Positions 1-10,605 of a stretch of DNA of 64,000 bases are shown here, piece after piece; position 1 is the first letter of the stretch, and each line of letters begins with the position of its first letter. Made by a program: the position numbers and the translations under genes. Source of the stretch: Heliocybe sulcata (taxonomy: Eukaryota; Basidiomycota; Agaricomycetes; Gloeophyllales; Gloeophyllaceae); assembly GCA_004369045.1 (NCBI GenBank), contig ML213507.1, positions 859,993-923,992 on the forward strand. Direction: 5' to 3'. The notes below the pieces were generated by a model. That model worked only from the letters and a program-made list of their open reading frames with translations. It searched no databases and was not told the DNA's origin.

Positions 1-727
1 CGACGCGCGCTGCTGTTCGCTCAGCATGTGCTCCTAGAGCAGTTGGACTTGTCTACGGAAGGCAATGGCTCGCGACTCCGCCTGTGCGAACTTTTGAGTC
101 AGACGCGACGAGTGGCTCTTCTGAACCTGCCCGACATCCTCCCAGACCCGTCGTCAAAGAACCAAGTAAGTCGGGGGGAGACGCGATGGCTAAGTTCTGA
201 TTTATTCTTTTGGATGACAGCTGAAGTCCCGGATGCTCCTCAAGAGCCCCGTTTGCTCAGTAATTCAGAAATGAAGGAGAAGGTTGATCAATTCCTCTCA
301 GGGCGGAGGTGGAACATAGAACGCAGAAATAAACCCGTGAAAATCGCGAAACGTTTCCATTTCCCGACCTACGACGATGCGATCGACTTCACCAACGTCG
401 TCGCAGAAATTGCGAAGAAGGAGAACGTACGTGAACATCGCCATATGTTGTCCATTATTAGTTCAAGTTCTCAACTGCGTTGCTGCGCTGTAGCACCACC
501 CTGCTATCTTGACAGAGGCGCAATTGGTTACGGTCCAGACATGGACTGACCACGGCATTTCGGTATCCCAGGAGGGCGGCCGAAAGCGAGCGAATGGCAT
601 TACCTTGCGAGATGTGCGGCTTGCGAGTCTCGTTGAGAACGCGTTCGTGGAGCAGTTTGTGGCGAATGGACGATACAGCGAGCCAAGAATGAGACCGCCA
701 TATGAGCAGCCATTTGAGGAGATGTGA
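1..727 (+). CDS. Pterin-4a-carbinolamine dehydratase-like protein, 5' partial
   Basis: The start codon lies left of the window. Exon 1 reads in frame 3 (3-165). It encodes an Arg/Ala-rich stretch with few acidic residues, compatible with a mitochondrial presequence. Proposed exons: 3-165, 221-426, 518-727. The core resembles the PCD/DCoH fold: a W-x-I-x-R segment, FHFPTYDDAIDFTNVVAEIA (fits the family's F-x-F-x-D/T-x(2)-A-x(2)-F pattern), then VTVQTWTDHG followed by ITLRDVRLASLVE, the usual C-terminal helix. Family members dehydrate 4a-hydroxytetrahydrobiopterin or act as DCoH/RimM-like accessory proteins. The second junction is uncertain (donor 427 GTACGT with acceptor CAGAG at 517, or donor 431 with acceptor 515). 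Neither choice restores the family's His-His-Pro motif, so catalysis is doubtful. An apparent open frame from 28 to 549 reads through both introns in the wrong frame. Confidence 0.6.
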
Positions 728-1145
728 GTGTCGTCATTGCTGTACTGGCTTGCATGGCGATTTATGAACAAAAAAGCGCAGGGAGTGAGGAGGCAAAAAA
801 GAAGCCTGAAGCTTCAAGTGAGCAGTGAGTCCGTGCCAGCTCGACTATCCCGGCGGATGGGAATTTGAGGTTTATACGCCTCCTTAACATGTCGTTGATG
901 CTCCATGTTATTACTGCTGCACTACACTCTAAGATACTAGTGCATACCGACCAGCTCTTATACTCGGGGACGCCATTGCAAACTTCTCAGTCTGCTTACT
1001 GCGAGGTATTGCTGTGCCACATTGACCCCTAACCTTGCCACCTCATATCACGTGCGCGTCAATTATCTATGACTTCAAGCTTCAGCCTTGGGCACTCTAG
1101 CTGTAGCTTTTCATCTTGTATCCGGCGCTCCTGCAGAAAATCAAT
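728..1145. other. Intergenic region
   Basis: About 420 bp holding the 3' flank of the PCD-like gene and the 5' flank of the CCHC protein gene. I see no ORF with coding character, no RNA gene and no clear TATA element. Confidence 0.6.
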
Positions 1146-2291
1146 ATGACCCGCTACACGAGTATCGGATATAAACGCAAATACCTTGAAGCCGGTTTTG
1201 GCGACGACGCGGACGATGTCGACGCCGCCCCTCAGGATGAATCTTTTGCAGCGGAGGAGGGCACTACTGCTAGCGTTCCTCAGGATTTGGGCTCTGTAGA
1301 CCCGCCGAAGAAGAAACGGAAGCGGAGCAAGAAGCCAAAGGTGGCTAAACTCAATGTTGAAGAGGTACAGGGTACAGAAGGAGTTGAAGCACAGGGGAAA
1401 GAGCGAGCGCAAGAGCAGACTGGGGAGAGCGCGCAAGGTACCGCTGAAGTGCGGGAAAAGAAGAAGGCAGGCCAAGGCAAGAAACAGAAAAGACTGGGTG
1501 CGTCTGGATCCCTTTGCTAGCAGGTTGGCGCGATTTGACGTTTGCCTTAGATGCGAAAGCTCGCTCCGACCAACGACGGCAGAGACGCATCGACGAGCGG
1601 TACGCGAACACGACGTGTCTAGCTTGTAGAGAGAAGGGACATATGGCGAAAAAATGTCCGAAAGCGAAGACGGAGGATGGGAACGGTCAGCAGGGGAAGA
1701 GTGCTGTGGGTATATGCTATAGGTACATCCTATCGCCAACTTCACGAGAGACATTAGATATTAACCTGTATTATGTAGGTGCGGCTCTAGAGGACACAAC
1801 CTGTCTAAATGCAAGAAAGCCGTGGACCCAGAGAACCCTCTGCCCTTCGCCGCCTGCTTCGTCTGCTCAGGCACGGGCCACCTCGCCTCCGCCTGTCCGC
1901 AAAATAAGGAGAAGGGTGTATACCCGAACGGCGGCAATTGTAAGCTGTGCGGAGAGACCTCGCATCTGGCGAAGAATTGTCCCCTAAGACAGAATGGTAC
2001 GAATGGTACGCATATACCCTATGCGGTCCCACAATCAGAGTTAATGGGTATCTTCGTTATGTAGATGGGGCGAAGAACACTAGCGCGTCGCTCATCGGCA
2101 CTGGCCAGCAGGCCGGCGCCGACGAGGACGACTTCCACATCATTAAACGCCGCACGGCCGAAATTGATCTCGAAGAAAAGCAGGCGGAGAGAGCGAAGCG
2201 CCTCGCCAACGTCAAGGCCGGCGTGCACTCGGGCGTTGTAAAAGCGTTCGGGAAGACAGCACCCGCGCAGAAGAAGGTGGTGTTCTTTTAA
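1146..2291 (+). CDS. CCHC zinc-knuckle protein, ZCCHC9-like
   Basis: Exons 1146-1497, 1551-1722, 1779-1996, 2065-2291 join in frame to 322 aa. The N-terminus (MTRYTSIGYKRKYLEAGF) and a Lys/Arg-rich low-complexity region with a likely nuclear signal (PPKKKRKRSKKPK) precede four CX2CX4HX4C knuckles: CLACREKGHMAKKC, CYRCGSRGHNLSKC, CFVCSGTGHLASAC, CKLCGETSHLAKNC. The second knuckle is split inside an Arg codon by intron 2. The fourth has SH in place of the usual GH. The acidic/basic C-terminus ends in KKVVFF. This layout matches the eukaryotic ZCCHC9 family, nucleolar RNA-binding proteins linked to rRNA metabolism; the exact role here is inferred. It is not a retroelement Gag: it is intron-rich and stands alone. 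Confidence 0.85.
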
Positions 2292-2753
2292 ACTGTTGGG
2301 AGCCTCGGGGATTGTGGTGGCTAGGAATTGAGGTGGTGATACGAGTACGCAGGTACGCCGTTGATGTCACGAGCCAAACTATCGGGGCTGATCATCGCGG
2401 CAGGTATATCAGACAGGGTTCTTCGTGCAGATAGGCTATGTATGGGTGTGAAGTCCGCGGGCCTCATTGACCGAGGGCCTCTGCTATTGGCTCGTATCTA
2501 GCCGAGCCGTGGGCGGCTATCTGGGCTTGTGGCTATTCACACACCAGTTCAAGGGAAGACGCAACTGCGGCCTGGCGCTTACTATGCTGTTCAGTGGCGC
2601 CCATCATCATCTCATCTGTTCGTCAGCAATAGCCACGGATGTCTATTACAGAGACCATCAGCCGCGGTGTCTCATTCTCCTATTATATTACGACTGCGAG
2701 GATGTCATCGTGCCCTCTCGTCTGCCGTTAGCGCACGCCACCTTTATGCCTTC
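2292..2753. other. Intergenic region
   Basis: About 460 bp between two plus-strand genes. Open frames across it lack coding character and contain no recognisable motif. Nothing else is seen. Confidence 0.5.
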
Positions 2754-3633
2754 ATGTCCTCCTCGTCCCTACTCACGTCCAGAACTTCCTCTCCGAAGTG
2801 TTTGAAGCGGTTGTGGATACATAAGTCGCTGCCTCCCGTGCCACCGGAAGGGTCTGATTCGTATACGGGTCAGGCGGAGGGATATTCACATCTACAGGGC
2901 ACCGCCTATGAAAATGTGAGCATCCTAACATTGAGTTTCCCATCCACTCTCAATGAAGCGGGGGCAGCCATATGCGATAGACGAGTGTCCACGGACCCCC
3001 TCGAGCGTGCTTAGCCAGGACTCGCCCGGCGGGAGTGTACAGTCCCCTGCCAGCGCATACAGCGACGACTCTTTCGAGGGCGATATCCGGCATCCACTAC
3101 TATGCGCAGAGGAAGATGACTCGACTATTACGTTTGCGACGCCACCCTCCCCGGACGACATCTGCATCGTGGCTGCGCGCCCGATCCCGACGCCGATATA
3201 CGTCCCCCCGCCGGACTTCCGCGACAGGGCGCTGCTCACGCCCATCTCGGAGCAGACGGAGATCGAGTCCATCTTGGACGTGCATCTCGACTACTCGGCG
3301 GACCGGGACGCGGTAAGGGAGACGGAGGACGCCGAGGACGACCGCGGCTCGCTCGCGCGGACGCCCAGTTTGTCGGAGTCGATGTGCACGGCGAGCTCGG
3401 AGGTGTCTTGTGGGTGTGTGGTTGGTGGGAAGACGTCGTGTGGGAGTCTCAGCGTGAGTACGCCGGCGACGGAGGTGTCGCATTTCAGCGAGGCGGTGGT
3501 GGAGCATGGCAGCGGGAAGGTGCTCAGGCGCGTGGATAGGAAGTGGTATCGGCCGCGAGAGCTCGGGCTGCCGGGGGTGGAGGAGAGGGATTTGCTGGAT
3601 AGTGATTGTAGTGATGAAGAAGGGTACTATTGA
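2754..3633 (+). CDS. Hypothetical protein, low complexity, acidic
   Basis: Two-exon model 2754-2915 and 2959-3633 (278 aa). The intron has a good donor (GTGAGC), an internal CTAAC branch-like site and an AG acceptor, and it preserves phase 0. The product is Ser/Thr/Pro- and Asp/Glu-rich, with short runs such as TPSSVLSQDSPGGSV and ATPPSPDDICIVAARPIPTP. It ends in an acidic tail (LDSDCSDEEGYY). No membrane segment, signal peptide or catalytic motif is visible. The Arg-Lys-Trp-Tyr-Arg-Pro-Arg-Glu patch near the C-terminus (RRVDRKWYRPRELGLPG) is the most ordered-looking stretch. A start at the internal ATG 2953 is possible, but the upstream exon joins cleanly. Function unknown. Confidence 0.55.
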
Positions 3634-3860
3634 TGGACACTGTTGGACTGTTGCGCTTTGGAGTGGAGACTGTATGCTAAGTTATTGCCATTCATCGTAG
3701 AGCTTTGTGTATTTGATACAAAATCATCTATTACGCCGATTGTGATTGCATGTATTGTGTGATCGATAGGATAGCGACATGAGGGTAGAGCTCACAGAAC
3801 GAGCTGTCGACAAAAGATAAAGCAAAGGGTACAGGAGAGCATGCGGAGACGGGGAAAGCG

Positions 3861-4952
3861 TCAGGAGATGTCTTCGTACTCCTCGTCGATCTCGAGGTAC
3901 CTCCGGATATCGGCCGGCTCGATGGCGTTTTGCCTGCAGAAGTGGGACAGGAGCATCGAATAGTTGTCTGCACATACATTTGCGACTTGTCAGTTCCAGT
4001 CGGCAGCTCAAGCCGAGGATCATGGGACAGATGATACGGTTGAGAGATGCACACGCACCGGTCCAGCGAATGGCGGCCTCTTTCGCGAGCACGAGCGCTC
4101 TCTTCTTTTCCTCGATCTTGACAGGATCGCATGCGCCGTATTGTGCCAGCTCATCTTCGAGAGTCTGCAGCTCTTTTTTGAGGTCGGAGAGGTTCTGCAG
4201 GGCGGCTGTGCGCTCCTCCTACCAGGCAGTCAGGTGGTACCGAGAAACGGAGCAAAAGCAGCGTACACTTTCGAGGCGCGCGGCACGCTCTTTCTCAATG
4301 TTGGTGCGGAGCTCGGCGAGCTGCTTTTGATGCGCGTCACGGGTTTCTTTCACAGTCTCCAGGCGGTTTTGCAGCTGCGGAGGTGGGGTTAGAGGTGGGT
4401 TTTTCTTTGGAGGCTATTGCTACTGACGACAGTGCCGCGTTGTGAGGGAAAGCTCCAGAAGACTGTATACGGTGATAGGGTTAGTTTGAGCGCATATAGG
4501 GAGACTTGAACAGAGATCAGACGTACAGTTGGAGGATCCGACTTTGTCGGAAGATACGTGACCGTCGTCTACGAGCGACTGGAGGACTTCCTTGACTGAT
4601 TGGGATACTGTGCATTATATCGGGAGTGGTGTAAGTCAGCACCAGGGTAGAGGCAGTAGAACCGACCGATGCCCTTCATTTTAGGTCCGAGTTTCTCCAG
4701 CTCCTTGAGCTGACGGGATGCTTCAGTGAGGATGTTCCGATGTAAGCGAGATTATCTACCTGAAAGAAGTCTTTCTGCAGGGAGAGTGTCATTTCATGGT
4801 TACGGTAGAATGAGATGAGGCTTTGTGCATACCGTCTCATGGAATATTTCGAGCAGTCTGACGCGTTTTTCTTCTGCGGACAGTCCTCTTGGCGCCTATC
4901 AAACACTGTAGTAAAGCGCCAGAGCCACTGTCAACATGTAGACACGTACCAT
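3861..4952 (-). CDS. MND1: Meiotic nuclear division protein 1 (Mnd1)
   Basis: Nine exons join in frame to 204 aa, the length typical of Mnd1: 4950-4952, 4895-4833, 4774-4760, 4709-4667, 4607-4527, 4462-4428, 4374-4267, 4218-4059, 3967-3861. Mnd1 forms the Hop2-Mnd1 coiled-coil heterodimer that stimulates Dmc1/Rad51 strand invasion in meiosis. Family landmarks: APRGLSAEEKRVRLLEIF at the N-terminus, KDFFQ-LKELEKLGPK, VSQSVKEVLQSLVDDG, the FFWSFPS motif, then a coiled coil rich in Leu/Glu/Lys and the conserved KEAAIRWTDN segment. The first exon is only the ATG, immediately followed by GTACGT. The third is 15 nt. Expression is probably meiosis-specific; no regulatory element was identified. Confidence 0.93.
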
Positions 4953-5643
4953 ATCGGAGCAAACAAGTAACTTGTGGGCTGTGGAACGTCGAACGACTGA
5001 TCATGAGAGAAAAGCTGAGCGCGTCGCGTCACTGTCATGTGACCGTGGAAGACTTTTGTGATTGGTCGGAGCTTGTTTTGGCGTCATGTCAACTTGCACC
5101 TTCGATGCCACATCGGACGCTTCCTTGTCAGTACGAAACGGGACCGTGGTCTTCCCTTTCAAGCTTTTGCTCTACGGCCTGCGAATGAGCTTGCATTGAA
5201 TCAGTAAGTATCTGAACGTTAACGCTGACTCTTGCAGTTGCGACGTATCGCACCGTTGATGCATCCAGGCTGCGAGGTAATACGACCGGCTTGGAGTCCA
5301 CGGATAGTGGGATGGCGGAGCACGTCCTGGTCTGGATATATGCGGAGTCGAGGGACAAGAAGGCAGCTCCTCGCTCCGCATACATCGAGACTAATTAATG
5401 TTGCCTCACACCACCGATGTCAAGCCAGAAGGCGCATATACCCACTTCAGGCAATTGCCATCGTTCGAACACGATCGAACACGATTGTTGAGTGCGTTCT
5501 CTTTCTCCAAACAACGCGCAAACAAACACAGGTTATATCTCCCTAAGCTTCACGCCTCTCCGTCTTTTCGACCACACTTATTGCGCCCTGCCTTATAACA
5601 GCATTCCGCGCGATATTTGTCTTCTCTGGACCTTGGCACTGCC
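4953..5643. other. Intergenic, divergent promoter region
   Basis: About 690 bp between the divergently transcribed MND1 and the repeat-bearing membrane protein. A weak TATA-like CTTATAAC lies about 45 bp upstream of the plus-strand ATG. No gene with coding character is seen. Confidence 0.5.
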
Positions 5644-8600
5644 ATGGATTCCACTGCGGTTTCATTCTCGGTCTTGGACATCGTTCTTCTTGTTCTCCTC
5701 ATCATCTCCCTCCTCGGTCTCATCGTCCTCGGCGTCGCCGTCTTGAAGTTTGTCATCAAGCCTTCGACCAAGAAGACTCAGCCTACTCTCCCCCCTCCCG
5801 TTACGCTTGCAGCTGTCCCCGCTGCCATCAAACCTGTCAATGAATCAACCCCCACCGCTGCACCCGCAGTACGCGGCGGGTTCGTCCCCGCCGACGTCGT
5901 CCCTCCCAGTGCCGATGTCATTCGGAATCAACTCGAGCTCATCAAATGTGACAACCACCAGTTCGTCGATAATTCCCTGCGGGACAGTGGTAAGCAATAC
6001 GTTACATCCTTCTGCCCTCATGCTCACGCCCGACGCTTCCAGTCGCGGAAAAAGCTATTCAAGGACTACACTCGAACCGTTCGACGGAGGTTACGTCTGT
6101 ACCTTGCGCATATAGTGACCGCGGCAATTCGAAAAATGTTCCCGATGGTCACTCGGAGAACACCAAGGCTTCCGCACTCCCTGTTGCCTCTGTTCTGTTT
6201 GCCTCCCTACCGCCAGCGGAAGGTGAACGTAATGGTATGACGGATGATCCCACGGAAAATTCGATGGTTCAGAACACGATAGAAGTTCGTGTCCCTGATT
6301 GTAGCGTCGACGTTGTCTAACTGCGGCGCATAGATTGAGTCCAAAGCCACGGCTACATCTCTATTGAAGGTTGATGTTGACAGCACAGATGGATCACCCG
6401 TCAGCAATTATCATTCGGAGAGCTCGACGGCATCTGAATTCCCTCATGCGGCCGTATTGTTCGCATCTCCATATCAGGTGGAAGACTACCATGTTAGTAA
6501 GGTTAACGGTCACTTGGGATGCATTGTTCAGAATTCGGCTGAGGTGCGTACGCTGCTCGTTACCGAGCCGGCCTTTGTCTAATATATGAATGCAGATGAG
6601 CAGCCTTAACTCCGAGGAACTCGTATACCTCAACTTCGTCGCACTCTTCGAAGAATCTTCCATTGCTACTGGAGACGCCGTAGTCGTCGAAGTACCCATT
6701 ATCCAGGAGGAAGTCTCCCTGGTTGAGCAAGTGACTATCCCCGTCGTCTCTCCTCCTGTGGCCCCGGCGCCTCCCGTCATTGATGATGAACTCGACATTG
6801 TCGAGTGTGTGCATCTACTGTTCCCTGTGCCGGTGAGCTTGTTCTGTTTTGGTATTGAACCCTATTCGCTCATGCACACACAGGACTATACTATATTCCC
6901 TGGCACCGCCCTGAACGTACTCGATGCATCGCCCGATGTTGGCGAACTCGATATGTTCAATTATCTGAACCTTCTGTTTCCTGATCAAACTATCGCGCAA
7001 ACTATCACTGAGCCCGTACAAGCTACTATTGAAGACACATATACCACGACTACTGCGAACGATTTCCCGGCCCAGCTCGACTCGTTCGAAGCTATGAACC
7101 TGCTGTTTTCCATCAATGTGAGTGTTTCGTACTGCTTGGTCTCCCTGTCCTGCTCAACCTCTCGTAATAGCACGCAGAGTCGGCGACCGCTATCGCTGAC
7201 GCTAAAGGGGCCGACGACGAGCTCGACTTGTTCGACGCTTTAAACATTATGTTTCCCATCTTGGCTACCGCCAACATCGAGGAGGATGAAGTTGAACTGG
7301 ACCTGTTTGATGTTTTGAACGATCTGTTCCGCGTTGTGGTGAGCTCTTTCTTATGCATCTCTGGTACTGCCTTCTGATCCGAGCCTAGGATGAACTCCCG
7401 GATCAGGGTATCACGCGGCCTCAGGTGCAAACGCTACCAATCATTGTCGATGTCGAAGAAGAGCTCGACGTGTTAGAGGACCTGAATGTTCTGTTCCCTG
7501 AAGTGGTGAGTACTCGTAAGGTAGCATCGATATTTCTTTCTTAACTACCCGCAGGGTGAGGGTATGGCGACGCCGCCGCTACAGCCTGCGACCGATGCGG
7601 AAGAGGATGTCTCCGACATTGACACCCTGGGAATGTCGCCTGAGAATCCGATCCTACTGAACGATCTTGACGATGAGCCCATCGCAGAGGAGGCCACGGA
7701 GATCAAGCCTGAGGTTAGGCAGGAAGAAGACCTGCAGGAGAGCGAGGATGCGCTTGAGCGGAAGCCATTCATGAGCAACATCAAGATTTCGACCACCGAC
7801 GGGCGTTCTGAGCTGACCGAGGCAAGTCAAACTTCAGAGTACTGTGTTACTGCAGGATAGCCACTGCTCGGTGCTGACCTAGCCATGCGAACAGACTCTC
7901 CTTTCTGGGCTGATGTTTGATTTCGGTCCCGAATCGTCGCCCTTCATCGGACGCGGAGAAGTAAGTGAACCGTGGCTGTCCTGCACTTATTGTCTCATCG
8001 TCTCTGTCACAGATCATCGCTGCTCCTGTGGCTTCTACACCTACGCGGGACCTACTGGGGTCGCCGCTGCAGCTGCAATCTCCGGCAACGTTCAATGCTT
8101 CCAGACGGCGGCACGATCCCTTCGGAACACCCGAATGCTCATCTCTGGCTGACGCTGGATGTCTATCTCGACTTCATCATCAGGACGACACCCTCGCCAC
8201 CCTTCGAGAGGAGTCGCCATCGATTGGGAAGTCATTCGCTGAGACGGCATATAACGAGTCGATTACCGTTGGCAATGGTATCCTTCCCGAGTCTCATGTC
8301 AACCCAAGATCGGTCGAGTATAGTTGGGACCTTTCCTCTTCACTATCCCGCTGTCGCCAGCGGACGAGTAGCGCCAATGGGTCGCCACGCTATGAGCCTT
8401 ATAGGTCTTCGATGCCTACTGCACGGGCTGCCGATGTGAGATATACGGGCCATTCAAGGCGGGACACTGGTGGTGGGGCGGTGGGTACACCGCCAACGCA
8501 GCAACAGCTGCATATGCATCCCATGGCACAAGGAACACCTTCCGACGTGGGGAGCAGATCCTCTGTAGCATCGGTAATTTCGGTTCACTCGGTTGCGCGA

Positions 8601-10313
8601 CCGGCACCGCCGACGCCGTCGAAAATGAGGGCCCTCGGCCGGACGCGCTGGGCACCCACGTTTACAAGGCGGGTTTCGGAGTTGAGGAGTCCGAGTCTGT
8701 CTTCCAGGTCGGGTGAGAGAAGGGACAGTGGAAGGTCGAGTGGTAGTGGAGTCAGTTCATCCTTCCTCACTGCCTAAACTACTGCTGATGGGCATTGCTT
8801 AGTTTCCACCTGTCCGGTCCCGTGCTTCTCTAACATCATACGAGGCTCGCACACCTCAATGGAACTTTAACGGATCTATTGGGGGCAGCGGAGGGATCCC
8901 TTCGAGTCCCTCCTATTCAAGGACAGGGCAGTCCAGCGCATTTGAAGAAATCTCACTGCGATCGACCTCACCGCCTCGGCCTGTGGTGCCCTCTCCGGCC
9001 TCGGATGTATCCCACGTGAGTTGTCCGTATCTGCAGCCTATGTATGGATCACCACGGTCTCCTGTGGCTTCCCTCCGACGACCGTCGGCGCCATCTCCAG
9101 GCTCGTCTTCATCTGGATTAAGTCAGAGATATCTTCCGGCGCTCTTGTCCTCCACCTCATCACAAGCGTTCGCCCGTGCGGTCTTCTCGAGTCCGAGTCG
9201 CTCTAGTCATGCGTGGTCACCTGCGACAGGGCGAGGGCGACCAACTGCCCCTTCTCCTGAGTCAGTCTCGTCTGAACCGAGTCGAAGGTATCTGCCAGCA
9301 CTTGTGTCTACCACTTCTCCTTCAACCGACACCGACATTGATGCAAGAAGCCCAAGCCAGTTCAGCTATGTCTCGACGCCTCGTACGGGAGAGATCCGCT
9401 GGCAGCCGAGTCCCGAGCTCCCACCACCGCAAGGGCCCTCATCGCCACAGGAGCCCCCTGCCCGCCCGTCGACTCCTGTTTCTGGTACGATGCCCTCTCC
9501 CGACTCCCGGCCTACATCGCTCAGGCTACGCCCTGAGTCTGCCTACTCCATTGATGACCAGTTATTTTTCCGGTACGATGCGGTGCGAAGACCGGATAAG
9601 GCTTGGCTAATTGACGCTTACCGGTTTGCGTTCCGCCTGGAGCGCGCCGCCCGGGGAGAACGAGTGTTGCCTGATTACGGGGATGATACTCTCTACAAAC
9701 TGGACGGTCGTTTAACCGGTCAATCGAGGAGGGTAAGAGCGGAAGTTAAGCGGCAGGAGTTTATGGACCTCGAGGATGGTCGCCGTGCGGTGCGCCGCGC
9801 CACCAGGACGATGGGAGCTTTCGGAATAATGGAAGGTGATGGTCGTCCTGAAGAGTGGGGAGAGGCTGCGGAGGAAGATGAGGTGGAGTCTGACTTGGAC
9901 GGTCTGTCCGTCGACAGCCAGGCATCTTCCTGTTCGAGCCAAGAGCCTGGCGGTTTCCCGGAAAGTATCCTTTGCTTCCTGAGGCCGAAGAATGCGGAAG
10001 AAGAACCGAATCTGGCTGTCGCTGAGGCGTTTAATGCCGGGTTGGAATGGGCTCTCAAGGCGTATGACCCGGAGTGGGATCCTCCTCAGCATCCCAACAA
10101 AGTGAGTCTTCTTTCTTGACCTCGTAAGATAATATTGACAATCGTCCGCTAGAATATCCAGGAGTATATGTATAAGTTCTGGCGGCGCAAGCTGAACGAG
10201 CTAGCTGAGAATCCTGTGGAGCATACGTTTGATCAAGTGCCGGTGAGTGTTGCATCTTTCCAGTCGTCCTTGCCGTCGATTAACTTAGCTGGTCTTAGGA
10301 TCTGCCAGCGTAG
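5644..10313 (+). CDS. Single-pass membrane protein with reiterated ELDxxxxLNxLFP motif, unknown function
   Basis: Thirteen exons give 1339 aa: 5644-5989, 6043-6284, 6334-6543, 6596-6832, 6884-7117, 7180-7338, 7389-7505, 7555-7821, 7895-7960, 8013-8750, 8803-10101, 10153-10242, 10299-10313. The ATG sits in a strong context (GCCATGG). Residues 12-34 form one hydrophobic helix with a short Asp-containing N-terminal tail and Lys on the far side. No cleavable signal is evident. The next ~450 residues are acidic and carry at least seven copies of a motif close to ELDLFDALNIMFP, mostly placed at exon ends. The remainder is Ser/Pro/Arg-rich and disordered-looking. Then comes an ordered ~150-residue C-terminal region (from about LFFRYDAVRRPDKAWLIDAY) ending in YMYKFWRRKLNELAENPVEH. 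Every intron after the first is phase 0. Intron 8 appears to be GC-AG. No family recognised. Confidence 0.75.
6614..7499 (+). repeat. Array of ELDxxxxLNxLFP-like coding repeats
   Basis: Seven copies in the membrane-protein gene: 6614-6655 (EELVYLNFVALFEE, divergent), 6788-6826 (ELDIVECVHLLFP), 6944-6982 (ELDMFNYLNLLFP), 7073-7111 (QLDSFEAMNLLFS), 7219-7257 (ELDLFDALNIMFP), 7294-7332 (ELDLFDVLNDLFR), 7461-7499 (ELDVLEDLNVLFP). Four of them end within 2 codons of a phase-0 splice donor, which suggests growth by exon duplication. Confidence 0.85.
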
Positions 10314-10605
10314 CACGAGTGCCGTGTTCTTTTCTTGGTGGACCAGTGAATTAGTGAATGGTTGTCTGCATGAACGAATATTCTTCCTGATGTGTAGCAG
10401 TATCTCTGTATCTCCCACACTCGTCTGTCTCGGATTCATTCTGTACTACACCTTCTATTTATCATTTCTCTACGTATATCATTACAAGCAGCATCCCAAT
10501 AGCGGGCGTTTGGGGCAAAATAGCGACATATCTGGAAATGACAATCGAGTTGCTTTCCTTAACCGGTTGAAATTCGATGGTTGTTCTTTGCGGCCATAAC
10601 CTGCA

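Noticed and set aside
28-549. Continuous open frame at the left end
   Set aside because: Reads through two introns in the wrong frame for exon 1. Frame 3 gives a presequence-like start that splices in phase.
1600-2000. CCHC knuckles as part of a retrotransposon Gag
   Set aside because: The gene has four exons, a ZCCHC9-like N-terminus and no reverse transcriptase, integrase or LTR nearby.
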